DNA from: Thiomicrospira sp. WB1
GTDB lineage: Bacteria > Pseudomonadota > Gammaproteobacteria > Thiomicrospirales > Thiomicrospiraceae
Length of the DNA stretch: 64,000 bases
Direction: 5' to 3'
Assembly (NCBI RefSeq): GCF_001507535.1
Contig: NZ_LQBN01000001.1
Span: 124,001-188,000, forward strand
A program made the translations under genes and the position numbers. Below the pieces are notes generated by a model. The model ran no database searches and was not told the origin of the DNA. It saw only the letters and a list, made by a program, of their open reading frames with translations. Shown piece by piece: positions 17,119 to 26,372 of the stretch. Numbering within the stretch: the stretch's first letter is position 1; each line of letters opens with the position of its first letter.

Positions 17119-18741
17119 ATGTACAATCAGGCAACGTCCGGTTTTTTCAAAGGCATGAACCCATTACTGACCCTCAGTGCTTTGACACTGGTGGTGCTGT
17201 CGGTGATGGCCGGCAGTGTCTATACCGATGAATCGGCGCTGTTGATTTCGGCGTTGCGTCAGTGGCTCAACCCGCTGCTCGAATGGTATTACGTGGTGCT
17301 GGTGGCGTTTCTGCTGTTTTTTATGGTCTGGCTGGGCATTGGCCGTTTTAAAAATGTGCGCCTCGGGCGTGATTTTGAGAAGCCGGAGTTCACCTTTTTT
17401 TCCTGGGTCAGCATGCTGTTTGCCGCTGGGACCGGGGTGGGCATTCTGTTCTGGTCGGTGGCGCAACCGATTCTGCAGTTTCGGGACAACCCGTTCATCG
17501 ATGTGGCGGCCACGGATGCGGATGCGGCGGTGGTGGCCTTGCGTCTGACGTTTTTTCACTGGGGGATCAATGGCTGGGCGATTTTCTCGTTTGTGGCGCT
17601 GGCGATGGGGTATTTTGCGTTTCGGCATGACCTGCCGCTGACCGTCCGCTCGGTTTTGTATCCGATTTTGAAAGAGCGGGTGCACGGTCGCTGGGGCGAT
17701 CTGGTGGATCTGCTCGCGGTGTTTGCCACCATTTTTGGGATTGCCACCACGCTGGGGCTGGGGGTGCAGCAGATGAACGCCGGGCTGGAATCGGTCTTTG
17801 GTTGGCCCACCACCACCCAGTTGCAGCTGATTGTGATCGGTGTGATCATGACCATTGCCACGGTGTCGATTGTCTCGGGGGTGTCAAAAGGCGTGCGCCT
17901 GCTTTCGGAAATGAACTTCTGGCTCAGCATTGCCGCGGTGGTGTTTATTCTGACGCTGGGTCCGACCCAATACCTGATCGGCCTGACCATTGAAGCCACG
18001 GGGGACTACATCCAAAATCTACTGCGCATGACCTTTCATACCAATGTGACCCATCAGACCGAATGGCAGGCGGACTGGACGGTGTTTTTCTGGGGCTGGT
18101 GGCTGGCCTGGTCGCCGTTTGTGGGCATGTTTATCGCGCGGATTTCGCGCGGGCGCACCTTTCGTGAATTTGTCATGGGGGTGTTGCTGGTGCCGACCTT
18201 GATCACGATTGTCTGGATCGGACTGTTTGGTGGCACCGCCCTGTTTCATGAGCTGTTTGGCGGCGGGGGCGTGGTCGCGGCCGTGGAGAACAATGTGTCC
18301 ACCGCTTTGTATGTCACCATCGACCGGCTGGATCTCGGCCTGCTCGGGACGGTGGTGTCCGGGCTGCTGATTGTCCTGATCGGCACCTTTCTGATTACCT
18401 CGGCCAATGCCGGGACACTGGTGGTCAACACCATCCTCTCAGGCGGGGACAGTAACCCGCCAACTCTACACCGTATCATTTGGGGCATTTTTCTCGGCGG
18501 CTTGACCGCGACCCTGCTGGTGTTGGGCGGGCTGCAGACGCTTCAGTCGGCGGTCATCGCCGCTGCGGTGCCGTTTTCCATCATCGTGGTGATGATGATT
18601 GTGGGGCTGGTCAAGGCACTGGATGAAGAGCGCTACTCGGCTCGTGCCGGTGAGCGCACCACCGCGCCGGCCGAACCTTGGATCGTGGCCGAGACGACGG
18701 ACGACCCGCGTGATGACAGCGCCACAAGTACAACGAATTAA
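17119..18741 (+). CDS. BCCT family betaine/carnitine/choline transporter
   Basis: The 540-residue secondary transporter has about twelve membrane helices and the BCCT signatures GTGVGILFWSVAQP (about residue 105) and WTVFFWGWWLAWSPFVGMF with its aromatic substrate cage. Members import quaternary ammonium compounds, often as osmoprotectants. The start is the ATG at 17119 with AAGGAG 5 bp upstream; an ATG at 17095 lacks one. The cytoplasmic tail is short, as in permeases without an osmosensing C-terminal helix. It is monocistronic or read through into the lactate permease. Confidence 0.93.
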   Translation: MYNQATSGFFKGMNPLLTLSALTLVVLSVMAGSVYTDESALLISALRQWLNPLLEWYYVVLVAFLLFFMVWLGIGRFKNVRLGRDFEKPEFTFFSWVSMLFAAGTGVGILFWSVAQPILQFRDNPFIDVAATDADAAVVALRLTFFHWGINGWAIFSFVALAMGYFAFRHDLPLTVRSVLYPILKERVHGRWGDLVDLLAVFATIFGIATTLGLGVQQMNAGLESVFGWPTTTQLQLIVIGVIMTIATVSIVSGVSKGVRLLSEMNFWLSIAAVVFILTLGPTQYLIGLTIEATGDYIQNLLRMTFHTNVTHQTEWQADWTVFFWGWWLAWSPFVGMFIARISRGRTFREFVMGVLLVPTLITIVWIGLFGGTALFHELFGGGGVVAAVENNVSTALYVTIDRLDLGLLGTVVSGLLIVLIGTFLITSANAGTLVVNTILSGGDSNPPTLHRIIWGIFLGGLTATLLVLGGLQTLQSAVIAAAVPFSIIVVMMIVGLVKALDEERYSARAGERTTAPAEPWIVAETTDDPRDDSATSTTN

Positions 18742-18743
18742 TC

Positions 18744-18778
18744 GATCAGAAGGGTGTCATGCAAGCGTCACTCTGATC
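18744..18778 (+). terminator. Inverted repeat after the BCCT gene, possible terminator
   Basis: Arms GATCAGA (18744-18750) and TCTGATC (18772-18778) with partial inner pairing. There is no T-run, so termination is uncertain. Confidence 0.35.
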
Positions 18779-18841
18779 ACGGCGCGTCAATGCTAAGATA
18801 AAGCGGACGTTTACGGCCCTGAGGAAATACAGGAGGCACGC

Positions 18842-20527
18842 ATGACACTGATGCAAGGATTGACTGCGGCCATGCCGGTGCTGGCGGTGCTCGTGTTTCT
18901 GGTGATGTTGCGCTTGCCGGCCAGCCGCGCCATGCCGTTGAGTCTGCTGCTGGTGGCGGCACTGGCCTGGCAGGTCTGGGGCATGCCGGTCGATTACATT
19001 GCCGCCTCGGTGCTGGAAGGCTGGGTCATCGGCGCGGCGATTCTGATCATTGTCTTTGGCGCGATTGTGTTGCTCAACACGCTCAAAGTCAGCGGGGCCG
19101 TGGACACCATTCGTCAGGGGTTCAGCGGTATTTCGCCCGATCGCCGGGTGCAGACGGTGATTGTGGGCTGGCTGTTTGTCGCCTTTCTGGAAGGGGCCAG
19201 TGGTTTCGGGACCCCGGCCGCCATTGTCGCGCCATTGTTGATGGCGCTCGGGTTTCCGGCGCTGGCGGCGGTGACGCTGGCGCTGATCGCAGACAGCGCG
19301 GCCGTGTCTTATGGCGCCGTGGGCACGCCGGTGATCGTTGGCATCGGTGAAGGGGTCGAGGGCATCACCTACCAACAAATGATGGAGGTCGCCGTCACGG
19401 CCAGTCTGATTGATGTGATGGTGGCGAGTTTCTTGCCGTTGCTGATGGTGATGTTGCTGACGCGCTTTTTCGGCGAAAACAGAAGCTGGCGTGAAGGGCT
19501 GGGCGCGTGGAAATTTGCGTTGCTGGGCGGCTTTTCCTTTACCTTGCCTGCCCTCGGGGTTGCCTGGTTGCTGGGGCCAGAGTTTCCGGCGATTCTGGGC
19601 GGTCTGATCGGGCTGGTCATCACGGTGACCGCCGCCCGCCATCATTTTCTGACGCCAAAAACGGTGTGGGGCTTTGCCTCCGATACCCCACAGACGGCGC
19701 AAAGCCTTCACAAACCCACACCAGGCCTGGTCAAAATTCAAGGGTGTGAGAAAACCCCGGCGCTGTCGTGCCTGGCGGTGGAGCCGGTACGTCACCATTG
19801 CCTGCCTTTGTGGCAGGCTTGGATGCCGTATGTGCTGGTGGCGGCGGTGTTGGTGCTGACGCGTCTGGAGGTCTTGCCGCTCAAAGACTGGCTACAGGGG
19901 GTGGAATGGCAATTTCCTCGCTTGTTGGGCACGGAAATTTCCGCCAGTCTGGCGCCTTTGTATCTGCCCGGCAGCGTGTTTGTGGTGATTGCGTTGCTGA
20001 CCTGGGCGCTGCACCGGGTGCCGGCCCGACAGATCGGTTTGGCCTGGGGACGTTCGTTCAGGGTGCTGGTGCCGACGGTGATCGCATTGGCCGCGTCGGT
20101 GCCGATGGTGCGCATCTTTTTGAATTCGGGCGAGAATGCCGCCGAGCTGGCGAGCATGCCGCTGGCACTGGCGCAGTTGGCGGCGGAGACGTTTGCCGGG
20201 CAATGGCCTTTGGCGGCTCCTTTTGTGGGCGCACTGGGCAGTTTTGTTGCCGGTTCGGCCACCTTTTCCAATATGATGTTCTCCCAGCTTCAGGCCTCGA
20301 CCGCCGAGGCGCTGTCGATGCCCAGTCACTGGATTCTGGCGCTGCAGATGCTTGGGGCCAATGCGGGGAACATGATTTGCGTGGTCAATGTGGTGGCCGC
20401 CGCTTCCGTGGTGAATCTTGCTGGAAAAGAGGGGCAGATTATCCGCTACACCCTGGGGCCGATGCTGTTTTATGCCACCGCCGTCGGCGCGGTGGCCTGG
20501 GGGCTGATGCAATGGTTGCCCGTCTGA
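18842..20527 (+). CDS. lctP: L-lactate permease (LctP family)
   Basis: LctP proteins import lactate or glycolate with protons. The 561-residue protein has about thirteen helices and the family motif [19 protein letters not shown] near residue 115, with a repeat-like counterpart [18 protein letters not shown] near residue 465. The start at 18842 is preceded by AGGAGG. The cytoplasmic loop around residues 280-320 is longer than usual to my eye and contains an exact palindrome plus A-tract encoding TPGLVK. No lactate dehydrogenase gene lies nearby. Confidence 0.93.
   Translation: MTLMQGLTAAMPVLAVLVFLVMLRLPASRAMPLSLLLVAALAWQVWGMPVDYIAASVLEGWVIGAAILIIVFGAIVLLNTLKVSGAVDTIRQGFSGISPDRRVQTVIVGWLFVAFLEGASGFGTPAAIVAPLLMALGFPALAAVTLALIADSAAVSYGAVGTPVIVGIGEGVEGITYQQMMEVAVTASLIDVMVASFLPLLMVMLLTRFFGENRSWREGLGAWKFALLGGFSFTLPALGVAWLLGPEFPAILGGLIGLVITVTAARHHFLTPKTVWGFASDTPQTAQSLHKPTPGLVKIQGCEKTPALSCLAVEPVRHHCLPLWQAWMPYVLVAAVLVLTRLEVLPLKDWLQGVEWQFPRLLGTEISASLAPLYLPGSVFVVIALLTWALHRVPARQIGLAWGRSFRVLVPTVIALAASVPMVRIFLNSGENAAELASMPLALAQLAAETFAGQWPLAAPFVGALGSFVAGSATFSNMMFSQLQASTAEALSMPSHWILALQMLGANAGNMICVVNVVAAASVVNLAGKEGQIIRYTLGPMLFYATAVGAVAWGLMQWLPV
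19720..19731. repeat. Dispersed palindrome ACCAGGCCTGGT, copy 7 (full 17-mer)
   Basis: Exact copy followed by CAAAA, in a loop region of lctP. Encodes TPGLVK. Confidence 0.92.
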
Positions 20528-20534
20528 TTGAGGG

Positions 20535-21068
20535 TCATTCCACCTTCTGAATGGCGGCAGTAAACCCTTTTAGTGAGACATTGATCACCAATGGCTTTTT
20601 CTGGTTGAAGGGGCGAAAGGCGACTTTGGCGGTGTTGCCTGCTTTCATGGCGCCAAGCAAGGCGGCATCGAGTTTGTGAATGCCCAGACAGCCGTCCTGC
20701 AGACAGGTTAAAAAAGGAATCTGATATTCCTTGCCTTCATCGACCTTGAGCAGCAAGCCGCTGGCGACGTTGACCCCGAGAGGCGTGATCAGTTGCAGTC
20801 CCAGATTGCCCTGGGCGTCCTGACTGACGGTCACTTGCAGCATGCGCATGGCGCCCTGTTGTGTTTTGCGCTGCAGCGTCTGTTGCGCCTGGCAACGAGT
20901 CTGTCCGTTTTGCTGCACACAGACTTCCAGCCAGTCGCCATGCTGCTGACTCTGCGGCGGGTTGCCTTGATTTCCAGCGTTTGAAGCTGGCAGTGGGTTT
21001 TGTGACCAGGCAGGATGAACCAACATCAGTCCCAGTGAAAACAGCAGGGGGTGAAGCAATCGAGTCAT
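20535..21068 (-). CDS. Invasion-associated locus B (IalB)-like periplasmic protein
   Basis: The 177-residue protein has a Sec signal peptide (about residues 1-23, cleavage near AWS-Q). The body matches the IalB pattern: W-E-V-C followed by a second cysteine, a central G-rich beta segment, and the paired motif FLTCLQDGCLG near residue 121. The family is widespread in bacteria; its function outside Bartonella is unknown. The start is the ATG at 21068 with GGAG 8 bp upstream. It converges on lctP with a 7-bp gap. Confidence 0.75.
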   Translation of the reverse strand: MTRLLHPLLFSLGLMLVHPAWSQNPLPASNAGNQGNPPQSQQHGDWLEVCVQQNGQTRCQAQQTLQRKTQQGAMRMLQVTVSQDAQGNLGLQLITPLGVNVASGLLLKVDEGKEYQIPFLTCLQDGCLGIHKLDAALLGAMKAGNTAKVAFRPFNQKKPLVINVSLKGFTAAIQKVE

Positions 21069-21128
21069 AACAAGTCTCCGCAAGGTCTCAAAACTTTATT
21101 CTAGCTGATGGCAACCGGGCCTGGCCAA

Positions 21129-21323
21129 TCAGGCCATCAGGTAAACCGTGCCGATGACACCGGTAAAATACAGAATCAGGGTCAGTTGCAGCATGCGTTT
21201 GTTGGCCTGGCGCGAATTGAGCGCTTCAAAGGCCGGCCATTGTCGCAGCACCCAGAACCCACCCCAGAGCAACGCCAGCGCCAGGGCGGTCACGATCATG
21301 CCGCCGATCAGTATGCTTAACAT
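21129..21323 (-). CDS. Small two-helix membrane protein
   Basis: The 64-residue product has two hydrophobic helices (about 3-25 and 45-62) separated by a basic/aromatic loop. A GGAGG ribosome binding site 8 bp before the ATG supports expression. The family is not recognised. It lies divergently to queF and ahead of the IalB-like gene on the same strand. Confidence 0.55.
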   Translation of the reverse strand: MLSILIGGMIVTALALALLWGGFWVLRQWPAFEALNSRQANKRMLQLTLILYFTGVIGTVYLMA

Positions 21324-21342
21324 GGTTAAGGCCTCCGAATGT

Positions 21343-21348
21343 TATAAT
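21343..21348 (+). promoter_or_regulatory. queF extended -10 promoter element
   Basis: TGTTATAAT gives a TGn-TATAAT extended -10, 34 bp before the queF ATG. Confidence 0.5.
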
Positions 21349-21381
21349 GCATCTTTTGTACCCGTGTGAGATGACACCCGT

Positions 21382-22203
21382 ATGACAAGGGCCGAACACA
21401 GTCAGTTGGGTCGCACGACCCGTTATTGTAACCAGTATGACCCGTCTTTGCTGTTTCCGATTCCCCGTTCGGAAAAGCGGGATGAACTCGGCATTCAGGC
21501 CGAGGCATTGCCATTTTCCGGTGTGGATGTCTGGCAGGCGTTTGAGGTGTCCTGGTTGGATGCGCAGGGTAAGCCGCAGGTTCGTCTGGTGCGTTTCGAG
21601 ATTCCGGCGTCGTCGCCCAATCTGATTGAATCCAAGTCGTTCAAACTCTATCTGAATTCGTTCAATGGCACCCGCTTTGAATCGGAGCAGGCCGTCACAT
21701 CGCTGTGGCAGCAGGATTTATCGGACGCCGCCGGTGCTCCGGTGGGGATCAACGTTCAATCGGTGTCCGAACCGCAGACGCTGATTGGCGGACCAGAGGG
21801 CATTTGTCTGGATGACGAATCGGTGACGATCGAGCGTTATCAGGTGACGCCGGATTTGCTCAAGGCCGATGATTCGACTCGGGTGGGTGAGACCCTTTAC
21901 AGCCATCTGTTGAAATCCAACTGTCTGGTGACCGGTCAGCCGGATTGGGGCAGTGTGGTGATCGACTACACGGGCCCCAAAATCGATCGTGCCGCGCTGT
22001 TGAAGTATCTGGTGTCGTTTCGTGAGCACAACGAATTTCATGAGCAGTGCGTGGAACGGGTCTTTACCGATCTCAAGCGCCACTGCCAGCCGGAAAAGCT
22101 GACGGTGTATGCGCGTTACGTGCGCCGCGGCGGGCTCGACATCAACCCTTATCGCTCTGACTGGCAAACCGAGTTTGATTTGCGCCGCTGGGTGCGGCAA
22201 TAA
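21382..22203 (+). CDS. queF: NADPH-dependent 7-cyano-7-deazaguanine reductase QueF
   Basis: QueF reduces preQ0 to preQ1 in queuosine synthesis. At 273 residues it is the long, two-domain type. The substrate-binding and NADPH motif ESKSFKLYLNSFN lies near residue 82. The catalytic cysteine and aspartate sit in SNCLVTGQPDWG at about residues 180-191. The C-terminus carries RRGGLDINPYRS. The start is the ATG at 21382. A hairpin with a T-run follows the gene. Confidence 0.97.
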   Translation: MTRAEHSQLGRTTRYCNQYDPSLLFPIPRSEKRDELGIQAEALPFSGVDVWQAFEVSWLDAQGKPQVRLVRFEIPASSPNLIESKSFKLYLNSFNGTRFESEQAVTSLWQQDLSDAAGAPVGINVQSVSEPQTLIGGPEGICLDDESVTIERYQVTPDLLKADDSTRVGETLYSHLLKSNCLVTGQPDWGSVVIDYTGPKIDRAALLKYLVSFREHNEFHEQCVERVFTDLKRHCQPEKLTVYARYVRRGGLDINPYRSDWQTEFDLRRWVRQ

Positions 22204-22232
22204 GGGCAGTTTCAGTGTTTTCTGATATGCAC

Positions 22233-22250
22233 GAAAACCCTGGGGTTTTT
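22233..22250 (+). terminator. Probable terminator after queF
   Basis: GAAAACCC/GGGTTTTT inverted repeat with a short loop and a terminal T-run. Confidence 0.55.
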
Positions 22251-22288
22251 GTCGTCAAGCCGGATTGACTGCGTTAGAATGGCATTTT

Positions 22289-25231
22289 ATGAGTGAACTG
22301 AATGCTTCGTCCGACCTGTCTTCGCAAGCGGCCTCTGCGGCCGAGGGGCAAAGTGCGCCAGCCGATGCCAACCTGGTGGTGTCGCACTTTATGCACGCCG
22401 GGATTGAAACCTGTGCGCCGGACACCCCAATCAAACAGGTCATACGCTATCTCAGTCGCAAAAACATCGGCTCGATTCTGGTCTCGGACGACGAGGATGT
22501 GGTGGGCATCTGGACCCGCACCGATCTGCTCAAACTCGACATCACCCACCCAGAAATTCTGTCTGAGCCCATTCGCACCGTGATGAATTCGCCGGTGTGT
22601 CGCATTCATCAGGACGAACTGGTGTCCTCGGCCACCTATCTGTTTCACAAAAAGCACATTCATCATCTGCTGGTGGTGGACCATGCCGAATACCCCGTCG
22701 GGGTGGTGTCGGAATCGGATCTGGTGAATGCCAAGTTCAGTGATGGATTTCTGGATGCGATTTCCATTCGTGAATTGCTGAACGGTCATTTGCATTACAT
22801 TGAAGGCGGCGCCGATTTGTGCCGGGTACAAAAAGCCATGGCCAACTGGGATGTGGACGCGCTGGTGGTGGCCGATCAGGGCGACTACGGCATTGTCTCC
22901 ATGCGGGATCTGTTGCGGTGCTTTGCCGAACGCGAGACGTTTGAAGGCGTTTACGCCCGTGACATCGCTTCGTTTCCCCTGCAATCGGTTCTGCATACCC
23001 AGAGTCTGAGTTATGTGCGCCAGTATATGGTATCGCACAATTTTCATCACATTGGGGTGGAAGATGAAAACGGCAATCTCGTCGATCTGATAAGCTTTTC
23101 AGAGTTATTGCATCAGATCGAAGAGAATTTTTATTATCAGACCAGTCGCAGCATCAAAGAAAAAGAGCAGCGTATTCTGGAAGCGGAAACGCTGTATCGT
23201 GACTTGCTGAGCCTGTCCAATGATGGCGTGGTGATTTATCAGGACAACGTGATCACCTTTGCCAATGACGAAGCCTGTCGAATGCTGGACATGGATGAGG
23301 CGGCCCTGATCGGCAAGGATTTTCTGTCCTTGTTGCCACAAAGCGACCGGGCTGAATTTCGAGCCCGGCTGGCGGCGTTTGATCACCACAAACCCGAAGT
23401 GACCGTTGCCTGCCTGTGTACCGCTTCCGGCGCCTCGATCAATGTGGAACTCAACCATAAACCCATTACCTATCATGCCGAACCGGCACACTTGCTCGTG
23501 ATCACGGATTTGACTCTGCAGGAGGAGTCCGAACGTTTCCAGAAGTTGACGCGCTCGGTGTTCGATAACGCCGGGGAGGGAATTCTGGTCACCGACAAAG
23601 ATAACCGTTTTGTTCTGGTCAACCGGACGTTTGAGCAGATCACCGGTTACACGTCGGAGGAAGTGCTGGGACTGGACCCGGTGATTCTCAGTTCCGGCAA
23701 ACAGACGGGCAGCTTTTACGCGCAGATGTGGCAATCGCTTCAGGATACCGACAGTTGGGAAGGGGAAATCTGGAACCGCAAAAAAGACGGCACCATCTAC
23801 CCGGAATGGCTGACCATCAATGCTGTGCGCGACAAAGAGGGTGAGGTCCTGCACTATGTCGGTTTAATGAATGATCTAAGCAAACAGAAAGAGACCGAAG
23901 AAGAAATCAATCGACTGTCTTTCTACGACATTCTGACCGGTTTGCCCAATGTGACGCTGTTCAAGAACCGTCTGAATCAGGTGATGGCAAAAAACCGGCG
24001 CACGCAGGACAAAATGGCGCTGCTGATCATCGACATTGCCCGGTTTAAAATGATCAATGATGCCCTGGGTTATGAGCACGGGGATCGTTTGCTGGTGCAA
24101 ATCGCGCAACGCCTGGAAACCCTGCTCGGCACCGAAGATGCGGTGGCACGAATGGGCGCGGATAATTTTCTGGTGCTGATCGAACCAATTCAGGAAGCTG
24201 ATCAGGCCGCCGCGCTGGCCAAAAAACTGATCAAGGGGTTTGAAACCCCGTTTGAAGTGGACGGCCAGGCGCATGTCATCGACATCAAAATCGGGATCGC
24301 CCTCAATGAAGAAGAGAGTCAAAAGGGCGCCGATTTGATGAAGTCGGCTGATGAAGCATTGTTTGAGGCCAAAAAGCTGCCACACAGTGGTTATGTCTTC
24401 CATTCGTCGGAGCTGACCACAGCGACGTCGGAATTGTTTTTCTACGAAAAAGAATTGCGCCGAGGCATCGAGCAACAGGAGTTGCAGGCCTACTTTCAGC
24501 CGCAAATCTGTCTGCAGACCAATCAGGTCATGGGGGCCGAAGCGCTGGTACGCTGGCTACACCCGGATATGGGGGTGGTCGCGCCCAATAAATTCATCGG
24601 CATCAGTGAATCCACCGGTCTGATCATTCCGCTCGGGCGCCAGATACTGAAACAGGCCTGTGAGCAGTGGCAGGCCTGGTCAAAAATGGGGTTGCGCCTG
24701 TCGCGCATTTCGGTGAATGTGTCCAAAGTGCAGCTGGTGCATCAGGCATTTGTGGATTCGGTGGCGCAAGTGCTGGCCGAGACGGGGATTCCACCCGAAG
24801 TGCTGGAACTGGAAGTGACCGAGAGCTTCCTGCTGCAGAACGAACAGGAAGGGATTCGCGTGCTCAATGAACTTAAACAACTGGGTGTGTTGTTGTCGAT
24901 GGATGACTTTGGCACGGGCTTTTCCTCGTTGAGTTATCTGAAAAAACTGCCGTTGGACCAGCTCAAAATTGACCAGTCGTTTGTACGATCTCTGCCGGAA
25001 AACAATGAAGATCGGGCCATTGTGGACGCCGTGGTCGCGGTGGGCAAAGCCGTGGGCGTTGAAGTGATTGCCGAGGGGGTGGAAACGTCCACGCAGGCGG
25101 ATTACCTGCAGAATCAGGGATGTGATCTGGGGCAGGGCTATGGTTTTGCCCGGCCCATGCCGCCTGCTGAGTTTCCGGACTGGTGGCGCACCTTTGACGC
25201 CCGCAACACCGAAACCAAACCGTCTGCATGA
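22289..25231 (+). CDS. Four-CBS, two-PAS, GGDEF-EAL cyclic-di-GMP signalling protein
   Basis: The 980-residue soluble protein has, in order, two Bateman modules (four CBS repeats, about residues 20-290), two PAS domains (about 300-530), a GGDEF domain (about 540-705) and an EAL domain (about 715-970). The GGDEF site reads GADNF and is probably inactive as a cyclase. The EAL domain keeps EALVRW, DDFGTGFSSLSYL and IAEGVET, so phosphodiesterase activity is likely. The CBS repeats suggest adenine-nucleotide sensing. The start is the ATG at 22289. A near-palindrome with a full A-tract (24669) encodes WQAWSK within EAL. Confidence 0.93.
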   Translation: MSELNASSDLSSQAASAAEGQSAPADANLVVSHFMHAGIETCAPDTPIKQVIRYLSRKNIGSILVSDDEDVVGIWTRTDLLKLDITHPEILSEPIRTVMNSPVCRIHQDELVSSATYLFHKKHIHHLLVVDHAEYPVGVVSESDLVNAKFSDGFLDAISIRELLNGHLHYIEGGADLCRVQKAMANWDVDALVVADQGDYGIVSMRDLLRCFAERETFEGVYARDIASFPLQSVLHTQSLSYVRQYMVSHNFHHIGVEDENGNLVDLISFSELLHQIEENFYYQTSRSIKEKEQRILEAETLYRDLLSLSNDGVVIYQDNVITFANDEACRMLDMDEAALIGKDFLSLLPQSDRAEFRARLAAFDHHKPEVTVACLCTASGASINVELNHKPITYHAEPAHLLVITDLTLQEESERFQKLTRSVFDNAGEGILVTDKDNRFVLVNRTFEQITGYTSEEVLGLDPVILSSGKQTGSFYAQMWQSLQDTDSWEGEIWNRKKDGTIYPEWLTINAVRDKEGEVLHYVGLMNDLSKQKETEEEINRLSFYDILTGLPNVTLFKNRLNQVMAKNRRTQDKMALLIIDIARFKMINDALGYEHGDRLLVQIAQRLETLLGTEDAVARMGADNFLVLIEPIQEADQAAALAKKLIKGFETPFEVDGQAHVIDIKIGIALNEEESQKGADLMKSADEALFEAKKLPHSGYVFHSSELTTATSELFFYEKELRRGIEQQELQAYFQPQICLQTNQVMGAEALVRWLHPDMGVVAPNKFIGISESTGLIIPLGRQILKQACEQWQAWSKMGLRLSRISVNVSKVQLVHQAFVDSVAQVLAETGIPPEVLELEVTESFLLQNEQEGIRVLNELKQLGVLLSMDDFGTGFSSLSYLKKLPLDQLKIDQSFVRSLPENNEDRAIVDAVVAVGKAVGVEVIAEGVETSTQADYLQNQGCDLGQGYGFARPMPPAEFPDWWRTFDARNTETKPSA
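24669..24680. repeat. Dispersed palindrome, degenerate copy (10/12) with CAAAA flank
   Basis: GGCAGGCCTGGT followed by CAAAAATGG inside the EAL domain. Encodes WQAWSK. Confidence 0.7.
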
Positions 25232-25258
25232 CCCTTTTGTCGGCGACTGATCCATGCC

Positions 25259-25684
25259 ATGTCTGAATTTGTGTTTTCAAATGGGCTGCACGTTCACCAA
25301 CAATCGCTTGAATGGCAGGCCATTCGTGCGCAGGGACCGGGTGGGCAACATGTCAACAAAGTGGCCACGGCGGTGCAACTGCGTTTTGATATCCGACGTT
25401 CCGGACTGCCCGAATGGGTTCAGCACCGATTGTTGTCCCAGCGCGATCACCGTCTGACCAAAGACGGGATCTGGGTGATCAAAGCGCAAAGCCAACGAAC
25501 CCAATCGGCCAACCGCCAGCAGGCATTGGATCGATTACAGGCCCTGCTGGCCGAGGCATGGGTCCGTCCCAAAAAGCGTGTGCCCACCCGCCCCAAACGC
25601 AGCGCCAAACGACGCCGACTCGCTAACAAACGCCACCAAAGTCAGAAAAAAGCACAAAGACAACGGGTCCGTGGCGATGAATGA
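25259..25684 (+). CDS. arfB: Alternative ribosome-rescue factor ArfB (peptidyl-tRNA hydrolase)
   Basis: ArfB (YaeJ) enters stalled ribosomes without a codon and hydrolyses peptidyl-tRNA. The 141-residue protein carries the catalytic GGQ in GPGGQHVNK (about residues 26-34). It ends with the very basic tail (KKRVPTRPKRSAKRRR onward) that threads the mRNA channel. The length matches the family. Its stop overlaps the start of the following methyltransferase gene by 8 bp. Confidence 0.96.
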   Translation: MSEFVFSNGLHVHQQSLEWQAIRAQGPGGQHVNKVATAVQLRFDIRRSGLPEWVQHRLLSQRDHRLTKDGIWVIKAQSQRTQSANRQQALDRLQALLAEAWVRPKKRVPTRPKRSAKRRRLANKRHQSQKKAQRQRVRGDE

Positions 25685-26333
25685 CCCGGTGTTGTCAGCG
25701 GTCTGCCCTTTGTGTCAGCATCGTGATCTTTATCCCTTGCGTTGGCGGTCTCAGACATATCTTCGTTGCCGTCACTGCCAGATGGTTCACCTGCCTCGCG
25801 TCCATTGCCTGTCGGAGCGCGAGGAAAAAGCCGAATACGACCGCCACTGCAATGACCCCGACGACCCAGGTTATCGCCGCTTTTTATCGCGCAGTTTGGC
25901 GCAAGTGACAAAACGGGTGATGCCCCCGGCCATGGGGCTGGATTTTGGTTGCGGCCCTGGCCCAGCGTTGGTGAAAATGGCCGAGGAGCAGGGGTATGTC
26001 ATGCAGGCTTACGACAAGTTTTATGCACCCGATGAAACCGTTTGGCAACACGCCTATGATTTTATTACCTGCACCGAGGTGGTGGAGCACCTCGCCCATC
26101 CCTTGCCCATTTTGGATCGGCTGTGGTCGTTGCTTCGGCCCGATGGGCTTTTGGTGATCCAGACCAAGCGCGTGTTGGACGATGCCCGGTTTGTCCAGTG
26201 GCATTACCCGAATGACCCCACGCACATTACCTTTTTCGCCGAAAACAGTTTTCAATGGCTGGCCCAGCGTTGGCAGACGGGTGAGCATTTCCCATGTCAG
26301 GACGTGGCTGTTTTTTGCAAGACCCGTGGGTGA
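25677..26333 (+). CDS. Class I SAM-dependent methyltransferase with N-terminal zinc-ribbon-like motif
   Basis: The 218-residue protein starts with a four-cysteine motif (CPLCQ ... CRHCQ, about residues 10-33) like a zinc ribbon. A Rossmann methyltransferase core follows, with LDFGCGPGPALVK (about residue 85) and TCTEVVEHLAHP. It belongs to the Methyltransf_23-type group; the substrate is unknown. The start is the ATG at 25677, overlapping arfB, so translation is probably coupled. Confidence 0.82.
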   Translation: MNDPVLSAVCPLCQHRDLYPLRWRSQTYLRCRHCQMVHLPRVHCLSEREEKAEYDRHCNDPDDPGYRRFLSRSLAQVTKRVMPPAMGLDFGCGPGPALVKMAEEQGYVMQAYDKFYAPDETVWQHAYDFITCTEVVEHLAHPLPILDRLWSLLRPDGLLVIQTKRVLDDARFVQWHYPNDPTHITFFAENSFQWLAQRWQTGEHFPCQDVAVFCKTRG

Positions 26334-26339
26334 GTGGCG

Positions 26340-26372
26340 ACCTTATCCCAGTCTTATCCTAGTCTTATCCTA
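26340..26372. repeat. Tandem 11-bp repeat at the 3' end of phoX
   Basis: Two exact units GTCTTATCCTA (26351-26361, 26362-26372) and one degenerate unit upstream (ACCTTATCCCA, 26340-26350). The phoX stop codon lies inside the last unit. Confidence 0.75.

Noticed and set aside
20793-20984. Short plus-strand frames opposite the IalB-like gene
   Set aside because: They lack ribosome binding sites and have no recognisable features, while the minus-strand protein has a signal peptide and family motifs.
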